From: JBCCLJ01 sp039026915
Lineage (GTDB): Bacteria > Acidobacteriota > Thermoanaerobaculia > Multivoradales > Multivoraceae
DNA length: 64,000 nt
NCBI GenBank assembly: GCA_039026915.1
Contig: JBCCLJ010000004.1
Location: 23,507-87,506 of the forward strand
Direction of reading: 5' to 3'
Below, in pieces: positions 1 through 8,038 of the stretch (position 1 is its first letter; every line of letters begins with the position of its first letter). The position numbers and the translations under genes were made by a program. A model generated the notes under the pieces. That model saw only the letters and a list, made by a program, of their open reading frames with translations. It was not told the DNA's origin and searched no databases.

Positions 1-1864
1 CGAGGTGACGCGGGTGGTTCTGCAGGTTGCGCCAGCTCTCGATGAAGAGCTGCATGCGCGTGTCGCTCGGGTCGAAGCCGAGAGAGGTCAGCTCGTCGTC
101 GAGCTGGTGGTCGTCGCCGCGCTTGATGTCGTAGTGCCAGCTGCCGAGCCGCTTGGCGAGGCGGTCGACCTGCTGCTTCGAGTAGCCGAGCACCTTGGCG
201 ACTTCGCGTGCGGCCATGCGGTCGCGGTAGGTGATGACGTTGGCGGTCATCGCCGAGCCGTGGCGGCCGTAGCGCTTGTAGACGTATTGAATGACCTTCT
301 CGCGCTGGTCTCCGGAGGGCAGATCGAGGTCGATGTCTGGCCACTCGCCGCGCTCTTCGGAGAGGAAACGCTCGAAGAGCAGCTCCATCTTCACCGGGTC
401 GACGGCGGTGATCGACAGTGCGTAGCAGACGGCACTGTTCGCCGCCGAGCCGCGCCCCTGCGCCAGGATGTTCTCCTGCTGGCAGAAGCGCACGATGTCC
501 CAGACGATGAGGAAGTAGCCGGCGAGATCGAGCTTGTCGATCATGCGCAGCTCTTTCTCGATCTGCGCCTGGGCCTGCGCGGTGAACGGCCGGAAGCGTG
601 CACGCGCGGCGTTCCAGGTGAGCTGGCTGAGATAGGACATGGGCGTCTCGCCCGGGGGCAGCGGGTACTCGGGAAAGCGATAGCCGAGATCGTCGAGCGT
701 GAAGTCGAGTTCTTCGGTGAGGTCGAGGCTCGCCTGCAGCGCTTCGGGCAGGTCGTCGAAGAGCTCATGCATCTCGCCGGCGGAACGCAGGTAGCGCTGG
801 CGCTCCGCGGCGACGACGCGACCTGCTGTATCGAGCGTCGTGTGATGACGAATGCAGGTCATGACGTCGTGCAGCCGCTTGTCGAAGGGCTTGGCGTAGC
901 GCACGCCGTTCGTCGCCAAGAGCGGCAGACGCATCGATTGGGCGAGCGCGATCAGCGTGCGGTTGCGATGCTCTTCGGCGCGCAGACCGTGGCGCTGCAG
1001 CTCGACGTGCAGGTTCGGTCTCGAAGACTCTGAGGGAGTGAAGATCTCGGCGATGCGGTCGAGCCGACGCCGCGCGAGCGTCGCGTCACCGCCGGCAAGC
1101 GCGCGCACCAGGGCGCCTTCGTCGCTGCCAACGAGACAGTGCAGCCCCTCGGCGTGCTCGGCGAGCATCGCGGCGTCGACCCGCGCTTCGCCTTTCGGGT
1201 GTGCGAGCGCTCCCGCGGTGATCAGCTTGCACAGACTGCGGTAGCCGGTGCGGTTGCGCACGAGCAGACTGAGCCGCACTTCCGGCGCCGGCTCGGCCTT
1301 GCGCTTGCCTGGCGCCGGAGCCAGAGGGATGCCGGTTCCGGGGAGAGAGCGCTGCAGGACCTCGGGCTCTTCCTTACCGTCCCAGGCGCGCAGCGTCAGC
1401 GGGTCGAGCACGACCTCTGCGCCGACGAGCGCCTTGATGCCGGCTTCCTTGGCCGCCTTGTAGAAGCGCGGCGCACCGAAGACGCCGCCGCGGTCGAGTA
1501 GCGCAACCGCGGGCAGCTCGAGCTCGGCGGCGCGCTCGACGAGGTCCTCAGGCTGTGACGAACCGCGCAGAAACGAGAAGGACGACGCCGCGTGCAGCTC
1601 GCAGTAGCGCGCTTTGGCCGGTCGCCGCTTCTTCTGAAAGTCGCGCTCGCGCAGCTTCAGCTTGCGCGCTCCGGGGGAGACGTACGTGCCCCGCCGGATC
1701 TGCTCATCCATCGTCCCAGAGTTGAAGGGGCCGCTGCCGTACCCCCAGCTGAGGTCGCGAACGTTGTCCGGCAGATGGTCCATCGCGACGGGCTCGTCGT
1801 CGCTCTGCCCCTTTTTCTCGGGATCTTCGGGCAGATCGTGGGAGGGACCGCGCTGGCGTCGCAT
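1..1864 (-). CDS. dnaE2: Error-prone DNA polymerase DnaE2 (C-terminal part beyond the window)
   Basis: N-terminal 621 residues of a C-family polymerase; the gene runs off the left edge. The start is the ATG at 1864. After a basic, low-complexity leader of about 85 residues comes the PHP domain (YCELHAASSFSFLRG near residue 87), which resembles DnaE2 more than replicative DnaE1. LHDVMTCIRHHTTLD follows further on. The polymerase palm is present: GRGSAANS near residue 468 and the catalytic PDIDLDLPSG near residue 510. DnaE2 is the catalytic subunit of the ImuA-ImuB-DnaE2 translesion mutasome that causes damage-induced mutagenesis. Here imuA-imuB lie 8.6 kb upstream on the same strand rather than adjacent. 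A direct-repeat element shared with imuA overlaps the promoter. There is little room for a leader before the ATG, so the transcript may be almost leaderless. The family call is secure; DnaE2 over DnaE1 rests on the motif flavour and on imuAB being nearby. Confidence 0.93.
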   Translation of the reverse strand, partial: MRRQRGPSHDLPEDPEKKGQSDDEPVAMDHLPDNVRDLSWGYGSGPFNSGTMDEQIRRGTYVSPGARKLKLRERDFQKKRRPAKARYCELHAASSFSFLRGSSQPEDLVERAAELELPAVALLDRGGVFGAPRFYKAAKEAGIKALVGAEVVLDPLTLRAWDGKEEPEVLQRSLPGTGIPLAPAPGKRKAEPAPEVRLSLLVRNRTGYRSLCKLITAGALAHPKGEARVDAAMLAEHAEGLHCLVGSDEGALVRALAGGDATLARRRLDRIAEIFTPSESSRPNLHVELQRHGLRAEEHRNRTLIALAQSMRLPLLATNGVRYAKPFDKRLHDVMTCIRHHTTLDTAGRVVAAERQRYLRSAGEMHELFDDLPEALQASLDLTEELDFTLDDLGYRFPEYPLPPGETPMSYLSQLTWNAARARFRPFTAQAQAQIEKELRMIDKLDLAGYFLIVWDIVRFCQQENILAQGRGSAANSAVCYALSITAVDPVKMELLFERFLSEERGEWPDIDLDLPSGDQREKVIQYVYKRYGRHGSAMTANVITYRDRMAAREVAKVLGYSKQQVDRLAKRLGSWHYDIKRGDDHQLDDELTSLGFDPSDTRMQLFIESWRNLQNHPRHL

Positions 1865-1870
1865 CGAACG

Positions 1871-1895
1871 AGTATAGCGTAAATAGAGCGTAAAT
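1871..1895 (-). promoter_or_regulatory. dnaE2 promoter with 11-bp-period direct repeat (candidate DNA-damage operator)
   Basis: On the coding strand two copies of ATTTACGC are separated by three bases (1895-1888 and 1884-1877), and TATACT follows at 1876-1871 as a good -10 hexamer, six bases before the ATG. There is no TTGACA-like -35. The same arrangement lies upstream of imuA (13314-13340). The 11-bp period equals that of the GTTC-N7-GTTC LexA boxes of alphaproteobacteria, but the bases differ. A repressor (LexA-type) or a promoter-proximal activator (PafBC-like) would both fit this position. Confidence 0.6.
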
Positions 1896-1945
1896 GGCTC
1901 GAAGCTGACCGAACGCTACTCCCAGTCTGAACCGTGCACCATGAG

Positions 1946-2068
1946 CGTCATTGCGAGGAGCAGCGACCTGACTCGCGCAGCAGAGCTAGGGCGCTCGACC
2001 CCTCCGGGCTTGCAGATGCTGCGCATCTACTGGGTGGCAATCGGCTCAAAGGCCATGCCCCAGCCGCG
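1946..2068 (+). repeat. Dispersed GTCATTGCGAGG...TGGCAATCGG repeat, copy A
   Basis: Begins with GTCATTGCGAGGAGC (1947-1961) and ends with TGGCAATCGG followed by CAAAGGCCATGCC. The two ends match the copy at 13576-13634 and the reverse-strand copy at 13404-13498. The interior is longer than in those copies and holds a short hairpin (AGATGC/GCATCT). GTCATTGCGAGG-type palindromic repeats are widespread in bacterial intergenic DNA. Together with the dnaE2 promoter this accounts for the gap between dnaE2 and the next gene. Confidence 0.6.
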
Positions 2069-2179
2069 AAGAACGCTCACGATCGGGGAACCTACGTTCC
2101 ACCTGCCAGGTCTCATTCTCCGGAGGTTCTCATGAAGCCGTGGAGAGGTCGCCGGATATTCTGGATCGCGTAGGGCTTC

Positions 2180-2941
2180 GTGCTCTGGCTCGTTCTTCTG
2201 TCGGAGGTTCCCGCGAGCGAGAGGGAGCATCCGGTTCTGCAGTTAGCCGTTGCGTTGTGGCCGATCGCGCTCCTGTGGAAGCTCCTTTCCGGAGCAGTCG
2301 GTGAGTTCTTGCCGCTCCTCCTGCGTCGAGCTCCATTCGTCGTCGCGGGAGGCGTCGTCGCTTGGGCTCTGATCTTGTTTGCTTCTGCGTGGGAACCCAG
2401 AGCGCGCGATGACTTCGGGCTGCTGACGCCCGGTGTCGTCATCGAAGAGGCTCTCTACGCCTATCCGCTGACCTGGGCCCTTCTGGTGGCGCTCGGCCTG
2501 TGGCGGCTTCGAGCCTTTCTTCAGGAGGACCGCGCCGCGGTCTTTGGCGCCTCCAAGGTGGTCTTGTTGGTTTGGGCGTGGGAGCTGGTCGGGAATCTGT
2601 CGCTCTGGCTGAGCGCGAGCCACGGCTACGTGATGGCGTTTCTCTGGTTGAACATTGCTGCTGGCTTCGTGCCCATGGCAGTGGTCCTCGGCGTTCGCAG
2701 GGTGCTAGCGAACCCAACTGAACTCCCGCGCTCAACGGGCTGGCTCACCTCTTCACGGATCGGAGAACGTGCCGCCATTCTCTCGGTCCTATTCCTGGCT
2801 GCGAGCCTCGTAGCTCTCATCGAGCGCGTCAACTTCGATCGGGTCCTCGAAGAGTTGGAACGGGCGCGCGGAGCCGCTCGGACTTGTCAGGAACTGGAAC
2901 GTCAGCTCCCAGAGCGATCGCCGTGTCGTGGAGCTGAGTAG
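2180..2941 (+). CDS. Multi-pass membrane protein of unknown function, 5' end interrupted by an in-frame TAG
   Basis: About 253 residues with roughly six hydrophobic segments and a soluble basic/acidic tail. I do not recognise the family. The best start signal is not the GTG at 2180 but an ATG at 2132 with a GGAGG seven bases upstream. It is in the same frame and reads MKPWRGRRIFWIA, then TAG (2171-2173), then GFVLWLVLLSEVP. The sequence on both sides of the stop forms one continuous membrane helix with a positively charged N-terminus, so the TAG appears to break an originally longer gene. The protein may restart at the GTG, the gene may be a recent pseudogene, or the stop may be a sequencing error. 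The rest of the frame is open and codon use looks normal. Confidence 0.5.
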   Translation: MLWLVLLSEVPASEREHPVLQLAVALWPIALLWKLLSGAVGEFLPLLLRRAPFVVAGGVVAWALILFASAWEPRARDDFGLLTPGVVIEEALYAYPLTWALLVALGLWRLRAFLQEDRAAVFGASKVVLLVWAWELVGNLSLWLSASHGYVMAFLWLNIAAGFVPMAVVLGVRRVLANPTELPRSTGWLTSSRIGERAAILSVLFLAASLVALIERVNFDRVLEELERARGAARTCQELERQLPERSPCRGAE

Positions 2942-2964
2942 TCCCGCAGGGCGCGAACCCGCAG

Positions 2965-3106
2965 AAGTCTCGCTTCCACTAGACGCGACACTCTCGCAAG
3001 CTTGCTGCCGAGATCCGATGACTGGACGTGCAGCAGTGCCGCGCGACGCTTCGAGGACGCGGTCGAGCGCTGTCTCGATGCCAACGAGTTACAGCGCCTG
3101 AAACTC
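2965..3106 (-). pseudogene. Relic of the C-terminal end of an S9 (prolyl oligopeptidase family) peptidase
   Basis: The reverse strand reads FQAL-stop-LVGIETALDRVLEASRGTAARP. This aligns without gaps to YQALQLVGVETALVRIPEASHGIAARP at the C-terminus of the intact S9 peptidase at 5161-7227. The stop is TAA (3089-3091) where the intact gene has CAG, and the catalytic His of SHG is Arg. A one-base shift then restores similarity (DLGSKLARVSRLVEARL against HLISKVQHILAWFERYR). Nucleotide similarity continues over about 100 bases. It looks like the remains of a second peptidase copy; the rest has been lost or replaced by the gene at 3136-5129. Confidence 0.75.
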
Positions 3107-3135
3107 TCCCTGCACGAAGGTCTCGGCCGGGTGAC

Positions 3136-5129
3136 TCAGGGAGTGGATGCACTCCAGTCGCTCAGTCCGCTTTCGAAATCCGTGGCGAAGACGAAGTCGA
3201 GCGGGAGAGGATTCAGTTCCCGGTCCCAGAGAGAGAACACCGGAACGCCGTTCTCGTGCGTGATCGCGAGCAGTGCTTGGGGCGCCGAGGCCAAGTGCAA
3301 TGGCGTTCCGCTGACTTGAACCGCCGTGGCGATCGCGAGCGTGGGTGTCCAAGCTTGAATCTCCGTCGCCGCTCCCACATCTCGCAGGGTAAAGAGCTGG
3401 TCTTGCCGCCATGCGGCGTCAGCAACGTTGTTCGACAAGGTGTTGACCAGTTGCAGAGTGACCGCGTCAAACAGCCGTCCTGATCCGAGCAGCAGGACGG
3501 ATCCATCCGGCGCGACGCGAATCGGATAGGTCATTCCGTCGCTGCTGTGGAAGGGGGAGTCCAGTCGGTTGCCGAACGTGCCGTCGCCGAAGATCTCGCG
3601 CGAGTGGAGGTCGTTGGGACTGATTCCCAGACGAAGGTGATACAGCCTGCCGTTCGCCTCACTCCAGCGAAATTCCTGCGAGCGGTATGCGCGCCAGTTG
3701 TCCGAAGCGATCTCGGTTGCATCGAAGGCAAACGTCTTGAAGGTGACACTGCTCGAACTGCGGTACTCGCATGTGAAGAGGTGAGTCCCGGTCGCGGCGA
3801 GACCGCAGACAGTGTTCGGTAGGTTGACGAACGGCGTTTCGACGGGCTGCGGGCCCAAGAGATCGATGCTCGTCACCTCGCCCGCCGTGTAACCGAAGTA
3901 GAGCTTCTCGTCTGCCTCACTCAAGGTCATCCAGTTTGGAGCGTCCGAGAGAGTGAGAGTCTCCGCGTAGCCTCCTTCCCTGGCGTTCCACCTGAAGACG
4001 CTGGCGTGAGGCCTGGACAGAAGAAAGACCGTGCCGTCCGAGTGCTGCGCGATCGCGTCGGGTACGAACGGCAGGCCGACCGGGTCGACAGGGGCACCTG
4101 GCGCCGGAGGCTGGAGTGAGTCGAGAGGTACCTCCACGGCGATCGGTCCTTGACCCTCGTCGCGAAAGGTGAGCACGGTGTCGCCGAAGAGCACGATGCG
4201 GGCCGGCGCGTGGTCGAGCGCGACGTCGCTCTGCTTCAGCAAGGTGTTGGTGTATGCCGAGATCGTGTCGCCGCGCAGCACGATGGGTACGTCGCCGTAG
4301 AACACGAGGTCGTCCAGGGCACCGCCGAAGGAGTTGGCGTAGGTCAGATCCGACGTCTGGTGGACCGTGCCGGAGTTGTCGGCGACGAGGAGGCCCGAGG
4401 GGAAGGCGTAGGTGACTTGCGCTCCGGGGTACGTGCCGTGGTACGGACTGTCGTCCGCGTACTCGAAGGTCCCGTCGCCATTCAGCGGAATCTCGACGAT
4501 GTCCGCCGGGCTGCCGCCCCGTCGAGCGAAGATCTTCTGAGCGCCTTCGGCCAGCGAAAAACCGAAGTAGGAGTAGCGATTGTTCTGGTCCCATTCGAGC
4601 AGCGATCCGGTCAGTTTGTCGACGCTTTGGATGTCGCTCTCGTCGTGGATGTAGAGGTAGGAACCCCAAGTCGCCAGCTCGCGGATGTCGTAGAGGGCGT
4701 TGCGGAGATGTGTTTCCTCGGCCGTCTGCAGGTCCAGGTGGGAGACGCGGCGGCCGAAGGCCACGTAGAGGCCGTCCGAGTCGGCGTGGATTGCCGTCGG
4801 AGGGTCGGTGAGTGGCCAGGGCGCTTGCCAGGAGCCCGTTGCAAGGTCGAAACGCTCGATGCGGGGAGGCGAGTCGTAGGCGATGAAGAAGGTGTCGTTG
4901 CCGGAGACGGCTTCGACCCAGGGAGTGGCGACCAGTGCGGCTGAGCGTTGGTAGACCCGGACGCCGAGATCGTTCGTCGACGTCAGCGACCAGTCGTCTC
5001 CAGAGCTGGCACTGGACAGCGTGGCAGTCGATAGCGCCGCGATGATGAGGATCGCAGCAAACCGGGCCCTGCTGCGCCAGAGTCGGCTTGTGGGTCGTGG
5101 GCTAGAGAAGAAGACATGTAACCATGCAT
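3136..5129 (-). CDS. Secreted WD/beta-propeller-like protein with C-terminal FESG...W motif; start codon disrupted
   Basis: About 660 residues, mostly short beta strands with SDGTVFLLSRP, APDGSVLLLGSG and LYVAFGRR-like blades, suggesting a beta-propeller surface or periplasmic protein. It ends in FATDFESGLSDWSAS, a C-terminal pattern seen in many secreted proteins of acidobacteria and related groups. The frame is open upstream of the first usable start (GTG at 4764) for a further 350 bases and encodes an obvious signal peptide (FAAILIIAALSTATLSSASS, about 5020-5080), but no ATG, GTG or TTG lies in that frame. A strong Shine-Dalgarno (GGGGGAGAG) precedes an ATG at 5129 (and ATG 5117) in another frame. 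A one-base change in the TCTTCTTCTCT run at 5103-5113 would join them. Function unknown. Confidence 0.7.
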
Positions 5130-5160
5130 TCTACTCTCCCCCCGCCAGAGGCCCGACGTC

Positions 5161-7227
5161 CTAGACGTCCCCGCTCGTTCGATACCTCTCGAACCACGCG
5201 AGAATGTGCTGCACTTTCGAGATCAGATGACTCGGACGTGCGGCGATGCCGTGGGACGCTTCGGGAATGCGCACGAGCGCCGTTTCGACGCCGACGAGCT
5301 GCAGCGCCTGGTAGTACTGCTCCGACTCGGACATCGGCGTGCGGTAGTCGGCCTCGCCGGTGATCAGCATCGTCGGCGTCGTCACGTTCTTGACGTACGA
5401 GATCGGTGAGCGCTGCATGTAGTGCTCGAGATTGTCCCAGGGCAGGCCCGGGAACCAGGTCATGTGCGCGGTCGGGATGTCGGCGGTGAGCACCCAGCTG
5501 TACCAGTTGATCACCGGCTTCTGCACGGCGGCCCCGGCGAAGCGCTCGGTGTGGCCGACGATCCAGCTGGTGAGCACGCCGCCGCCGCTGCCGCCGGTGA
5601 CGAAGAGCTGCTTTTCATCGACGTAGCCCTGGGCGATCACCGCGTCAACGCCGGACATCAGGTCGTCGTAGTCGTTGCTCGGGTAGGCGTGGTGGATCTC
5701 GTTGGCGAAGTCCTCGCCGTAGCTCGTGCTGCCGCGCGGGTTCGTGTAGAGCACGACGTAGCCGGCCGAGGCGTAGAGCTGAATCTCCGCGGCGAAGCGG
5801 TCGCCATAGTCCGAGAAGGGGCCACCGTGAATCTCGAGGATCAGCGGGTACTTCTTGGACGGGTCGAAGCCGGGCGGCTTGGCGATCCAGCCCTGCACGT
5901 CGAGGCCGTCGTGCGACGACTTCCACCAGATCTCTTCGACGGCGCCGAGCTCCTTGTGGCCGAAGAGGTCGTCGTTGAGGCGAGTCAGACGGCGCGGTTC
6001 TTTGCCCTGCTCGACAACGGCAAGATCGGCCGGGTGGCTCGGGTTGGTGACGGTGAAGGCGAAGCGGTCGTTCTTCGAGACGGAGTACTGACCGCCGCCG
6101 TACGGGCGGCCGAGTGAGAGTCCGCCGAAGTTGTCGGCCAGGATTCCCACCTCACCGTCGAGCGAGATGCGCGCGAGCTTGCCGTTGCCCTCGGTCGAGT
6201 AGGTGAAATAGAGGCTCTTGCCGTCGCTCGACCAGCGCTGGCCGCCGAGGCTGCGGTCGATCTCGGCTCCCAGCGTGCGCACGTTCTTGCCGTCCGCGTC
6301 CATCACCTGAAGCACGCTGTTCTGGTGGCCGAGGTACTTCTGGTCGTAGCCGCCGTAGGCGATGTGCTTTCCATCGGGCGAAACGATGGGGCTCCGGTCC
6401 GGTCCGTGGCGTGAGGTGAGCGCCTTGAGGTCGCCGCTCGCGAGGTCGAGAGCGTAGACCTCGCTGTTGCTCGGATCGTCCTCCCATTCGTCGCGCAGGT
6501 TGCCGGAGAAGTAGAGCGTCTTGCCGTCGGCGCTCCACGACGGCGTACCACCGTGGTTGAACTTGCCCGTCGTCAGTTGGCGCGGCGTGCCGCCCTCGGC
6601 GGTGAGCACGAAGAGCTGACGGAAGCCGGGCTGTGAGAAGCCGCCGCCGTCGGAGCGGTAGAACATCGTGTCGTAGACGCGGGCCGGCGGAGCCCACGTC
6701 GCACCCTGGGGCTTGGCCGGCATCTTGGCGAAGGGCTTCGGCTGCTCGGGAACGAACATGGAGAAGGCGATCCACTGCCCGTCGGGCGACCAGCTGAGAC
6801 CGCCGGGGCCGCGCTCGAGATGGGTCAGCTTGGCGACCTGGCCGGTGTCGCTGTAGCGCACGAAGATCTGACTGCGGCCGTCTTCGTCGGACGAGACGTA
6901 GGCCAGACGGTCTCCCGACGGCGACCAGCGCGGCGAGCGGAAGCTCGCCTTGCCGGAGATCAGCGGGCGATGCCCGGTGCCGTCCCAGTTGATCGTCCAG
7001 AGGTCCGAGTTGGGCCGGTCGGTCATGATGTCGAGGCTCGTGCGCGCATAGACGATGCGGCTGCCGTCCGGAGCAATCTGCGGATCGCTCGCGTATTCGA
7101 GCTCGAAGACGTCGCGCGGGCCGAAGGTAGAGGCGTCGCCGTTGGCGAGAAGCGGCGCGGCGGCAGCGCACAGGACCAGGGCGGCGAGGATTGGCAAGGG
7201 CCAAAGAGGATGGGTCGGCTTAGTCAT
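5161..7227 (-). CDS. S9 family serine peptidase (acylaminoacyl peptidase/DPP-like)
   Basis: 688 residues. The start is ATG 7227 behind GAGAGGAG, giving a signal peptide (LPILAALVLCAAAAPLLA). Residues 40-400 are a TolB/WD-like beta-propeller with repeats such as WSPDGQWIAFS and WSADGKTLYFSG. The C-terminal alpha/beta-hydrolase carries the triad: nucleophile Ser in TGGSGGG, Asp in GEADYRTP, His in EASHGI. It should be an exported oligopeptidase releasing dipeptides or acylated residues from short peptides. The ATG overlaps the stop of the upstream nucleotidyltransferase gene by 8 bases, so translation may be coupled. A degraded second copy of its C-terminus lies at 2965-3106. The nucleophile elbow GGSGGG differs from the usual GGSYGG. 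Confidence 0.93.
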   Translation of the reverse strand: MTKPTHPLWPLPILAALVLCAAAAPLLANGDASTFGPRDVFELEYASDPQIAPDGSRIVYARTSLDIMTDRPNSDLWTINWDGTGHRPLISGKASFRSPRWSPSGDRLAYVSSDEDGRSQIFVRYSDTGQVAKLTHLERGPGGLSWSPDGQWIAFSMFVPEQPKPFAKMPAKPQGATWAPPARVYDTMFYRSDGGGFSQPGFRQLFVLTAEGGTPRQLTTGKFNHGGTPSWSADGKTLYFSGNLRDEWEDDPSNSEVYALDLASGDLKALTSRHGPDRSPIVSPDGKHIAYGGYDQKYLGHQNSVLQVMDADGKNVRTLGAEIDRSLGGQRWSSDGKSLYFTYSTEGNGKLARISLDGEVGILADNFGGLSLGRPYGGGQYSVSKNDRFAFTVTNPSHPADLAVVEQGKEPRRLTRLNDDLFGHKELGAVEEIWWKSSHDGLDVQGWIAKPPGFDPSKKYPLILEIHGGPFSDYGDRFAAEIQLYASAGYVVLYTNPRGSTSYGEDFANEIHHAYPSNDYDDLMSGVDAVIAQGYVDEKQLFVTGGSGGGVLTSWIVGHTERFAGAAVQKPVINWYSWVLTADIPTAHMTWFPGLPWDNLEHYMQRSPISYVKNVTTPTMLITGEADYRTPMSESEQYYQALQLVGVETALVRIPEASHGIAARPSHLISKVQHILAWFERYRTSGDV

Positions 7228-7702
7228 CGTTTTTCTCCTCTCGCAGAGCTTCCAATTCTGCAATCGTCTCTAAATCGCGGGGGCGGCCCCCTGCCCGTTT
7301 TGTCGAGATCAGCTGATCCAGGCTAAGGCACGGAATCTCGAGCCCGAAGAGCTCGAGAACTAGGCATGAGGGCCTCAGATTGTCGAAGTTACCGCCACCG
7401 GAGATCTCGCCGAGTAGGTCGATTGCTCCGGAACGGGTCGAGAGTTTGAAGTTCAAACCCGAACGAATCGTCTCCAGGTCGAAGCGAAAGGGTAGTCCCG
7501 GAGGCGCCCCGCGGAGATAGGGATCGAGTGGCTGAAGAGCTGCCTCCAAGCGTGACAGGTTCACTTCGGCTCGGCTGTAGACGACATCAACGTCCTGGGT
7601 CGAGCGTGCTGAGCCGTGAGCCCTCGCTGCGAGCCCGCCGACGAGAATGAAGTCGACTCGTGCTTCGACCAGCGATCGGAGCAGTCCTTCGAAGTCGGTC
7701 AG
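7220..7702 (-). CDS. Nucleotidyltransferase-fold protein (DUF6036/MNT-like), CTG start
   Basis: About 160 residues if started at CTG 7702, which overlaps the TGA of the upstream gene as CTGA. It then begins (M)TDFEGLLRSLVEARVDFILVGG, as expected for this family. The nucleotidyltransferase motif is visible: LVGGLAARAHGSARSTQDVDVV, with Gly-Gly/Ser and the Asp-x-Asp metal ligands. The C-terminal half has LSLDQLISTKRAGGRPRDLETIAELEAL, typical of the substrate-binding half. The only ATG in frame (7564) would remove the catalytic motif, so it is not the start. Relatives pair with small partner proteins and some act as toxin-antitoxin or AMPylating systems. Whether this pair does so is inference. 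The stop overlaps the S9 peptidase start by 8 bases. Confidence 0.8.
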   Translation of the reverse strand: MTDFEGLLRSLVEARVDFILVGGLAARAHGSARSTQDVDVVYSRAEVNLSRLEAALQPLDPYLRGAPPGLPFRFDLETIRSGLNFKLSTRSGAIDLLGEISGGGNFDNLRPSCLVLELFGLEIPCLSLDQLISTKRAGGRPRDLETIAELEALREEKNDD

Positions 7703-7881
7703 CGCTCGGCCTTTCTGCGCGCCTGGCGGAGCGCTGCCGCGAACCTCTCGAGATCCACCAGCTCGCGCACTCGTTCGTCTGGCGTCTTACGCAATTGCTC
7801 GCGCAGCAGGGTTCGATCGATGTCCTGCTTGTAGAGGTCGATAATCTCGTCGAGTGAGGATCGGCGTGTCTTTCCCGGCAC
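7699..7881 (-). CDS. Small charged protein preceding the nucleotidyltransferase (putative partner)
   Basis: 60 residues, strongly charged and helical (SLDEIIDLYKQDIDRTLLREQLRKTPDERVRELVDLERF...). Its TGA overlaps the CTG start of the nucleotidyltransferase. The pattern 'DEIIxLYKxDVDRTLLRExLRxTPxERL' is one I associate with small genes sitting directly before such nucleotidyltransferases, so it is likely the paired subunit, possibly an antitoxin-like or helper protein. No DNA-binding motif is obvious. Confidence 0.75.
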   Translation of the reverse strand: MPGKTRRSSLDEIIDLYKQDIDRTLLREQLRKTPDERVRELVDLERFAAALRQARRKAER

Positions 7882-8038
7882 AGGTTCCTTCCCGTTGTGG
7901 CCAGATCGTTCAAGTCTAGCGCCGGGTCAGCGTCGAGAGAACGAATCGCTTCGACCCTCGGCGGCCGTGAGTTTGCCCCTCGGATCTTGACGGCCTCTTT
8001 CTGGGAGCATGGTCTTATGGCTTCATGGAGGAGCTGTG

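Noticed and set aside
5..1501. Plus-strand open frames over the left end
   Set aside because: The minus strand encodes DnaE2 with PHP and palm motifs over the same stretch.
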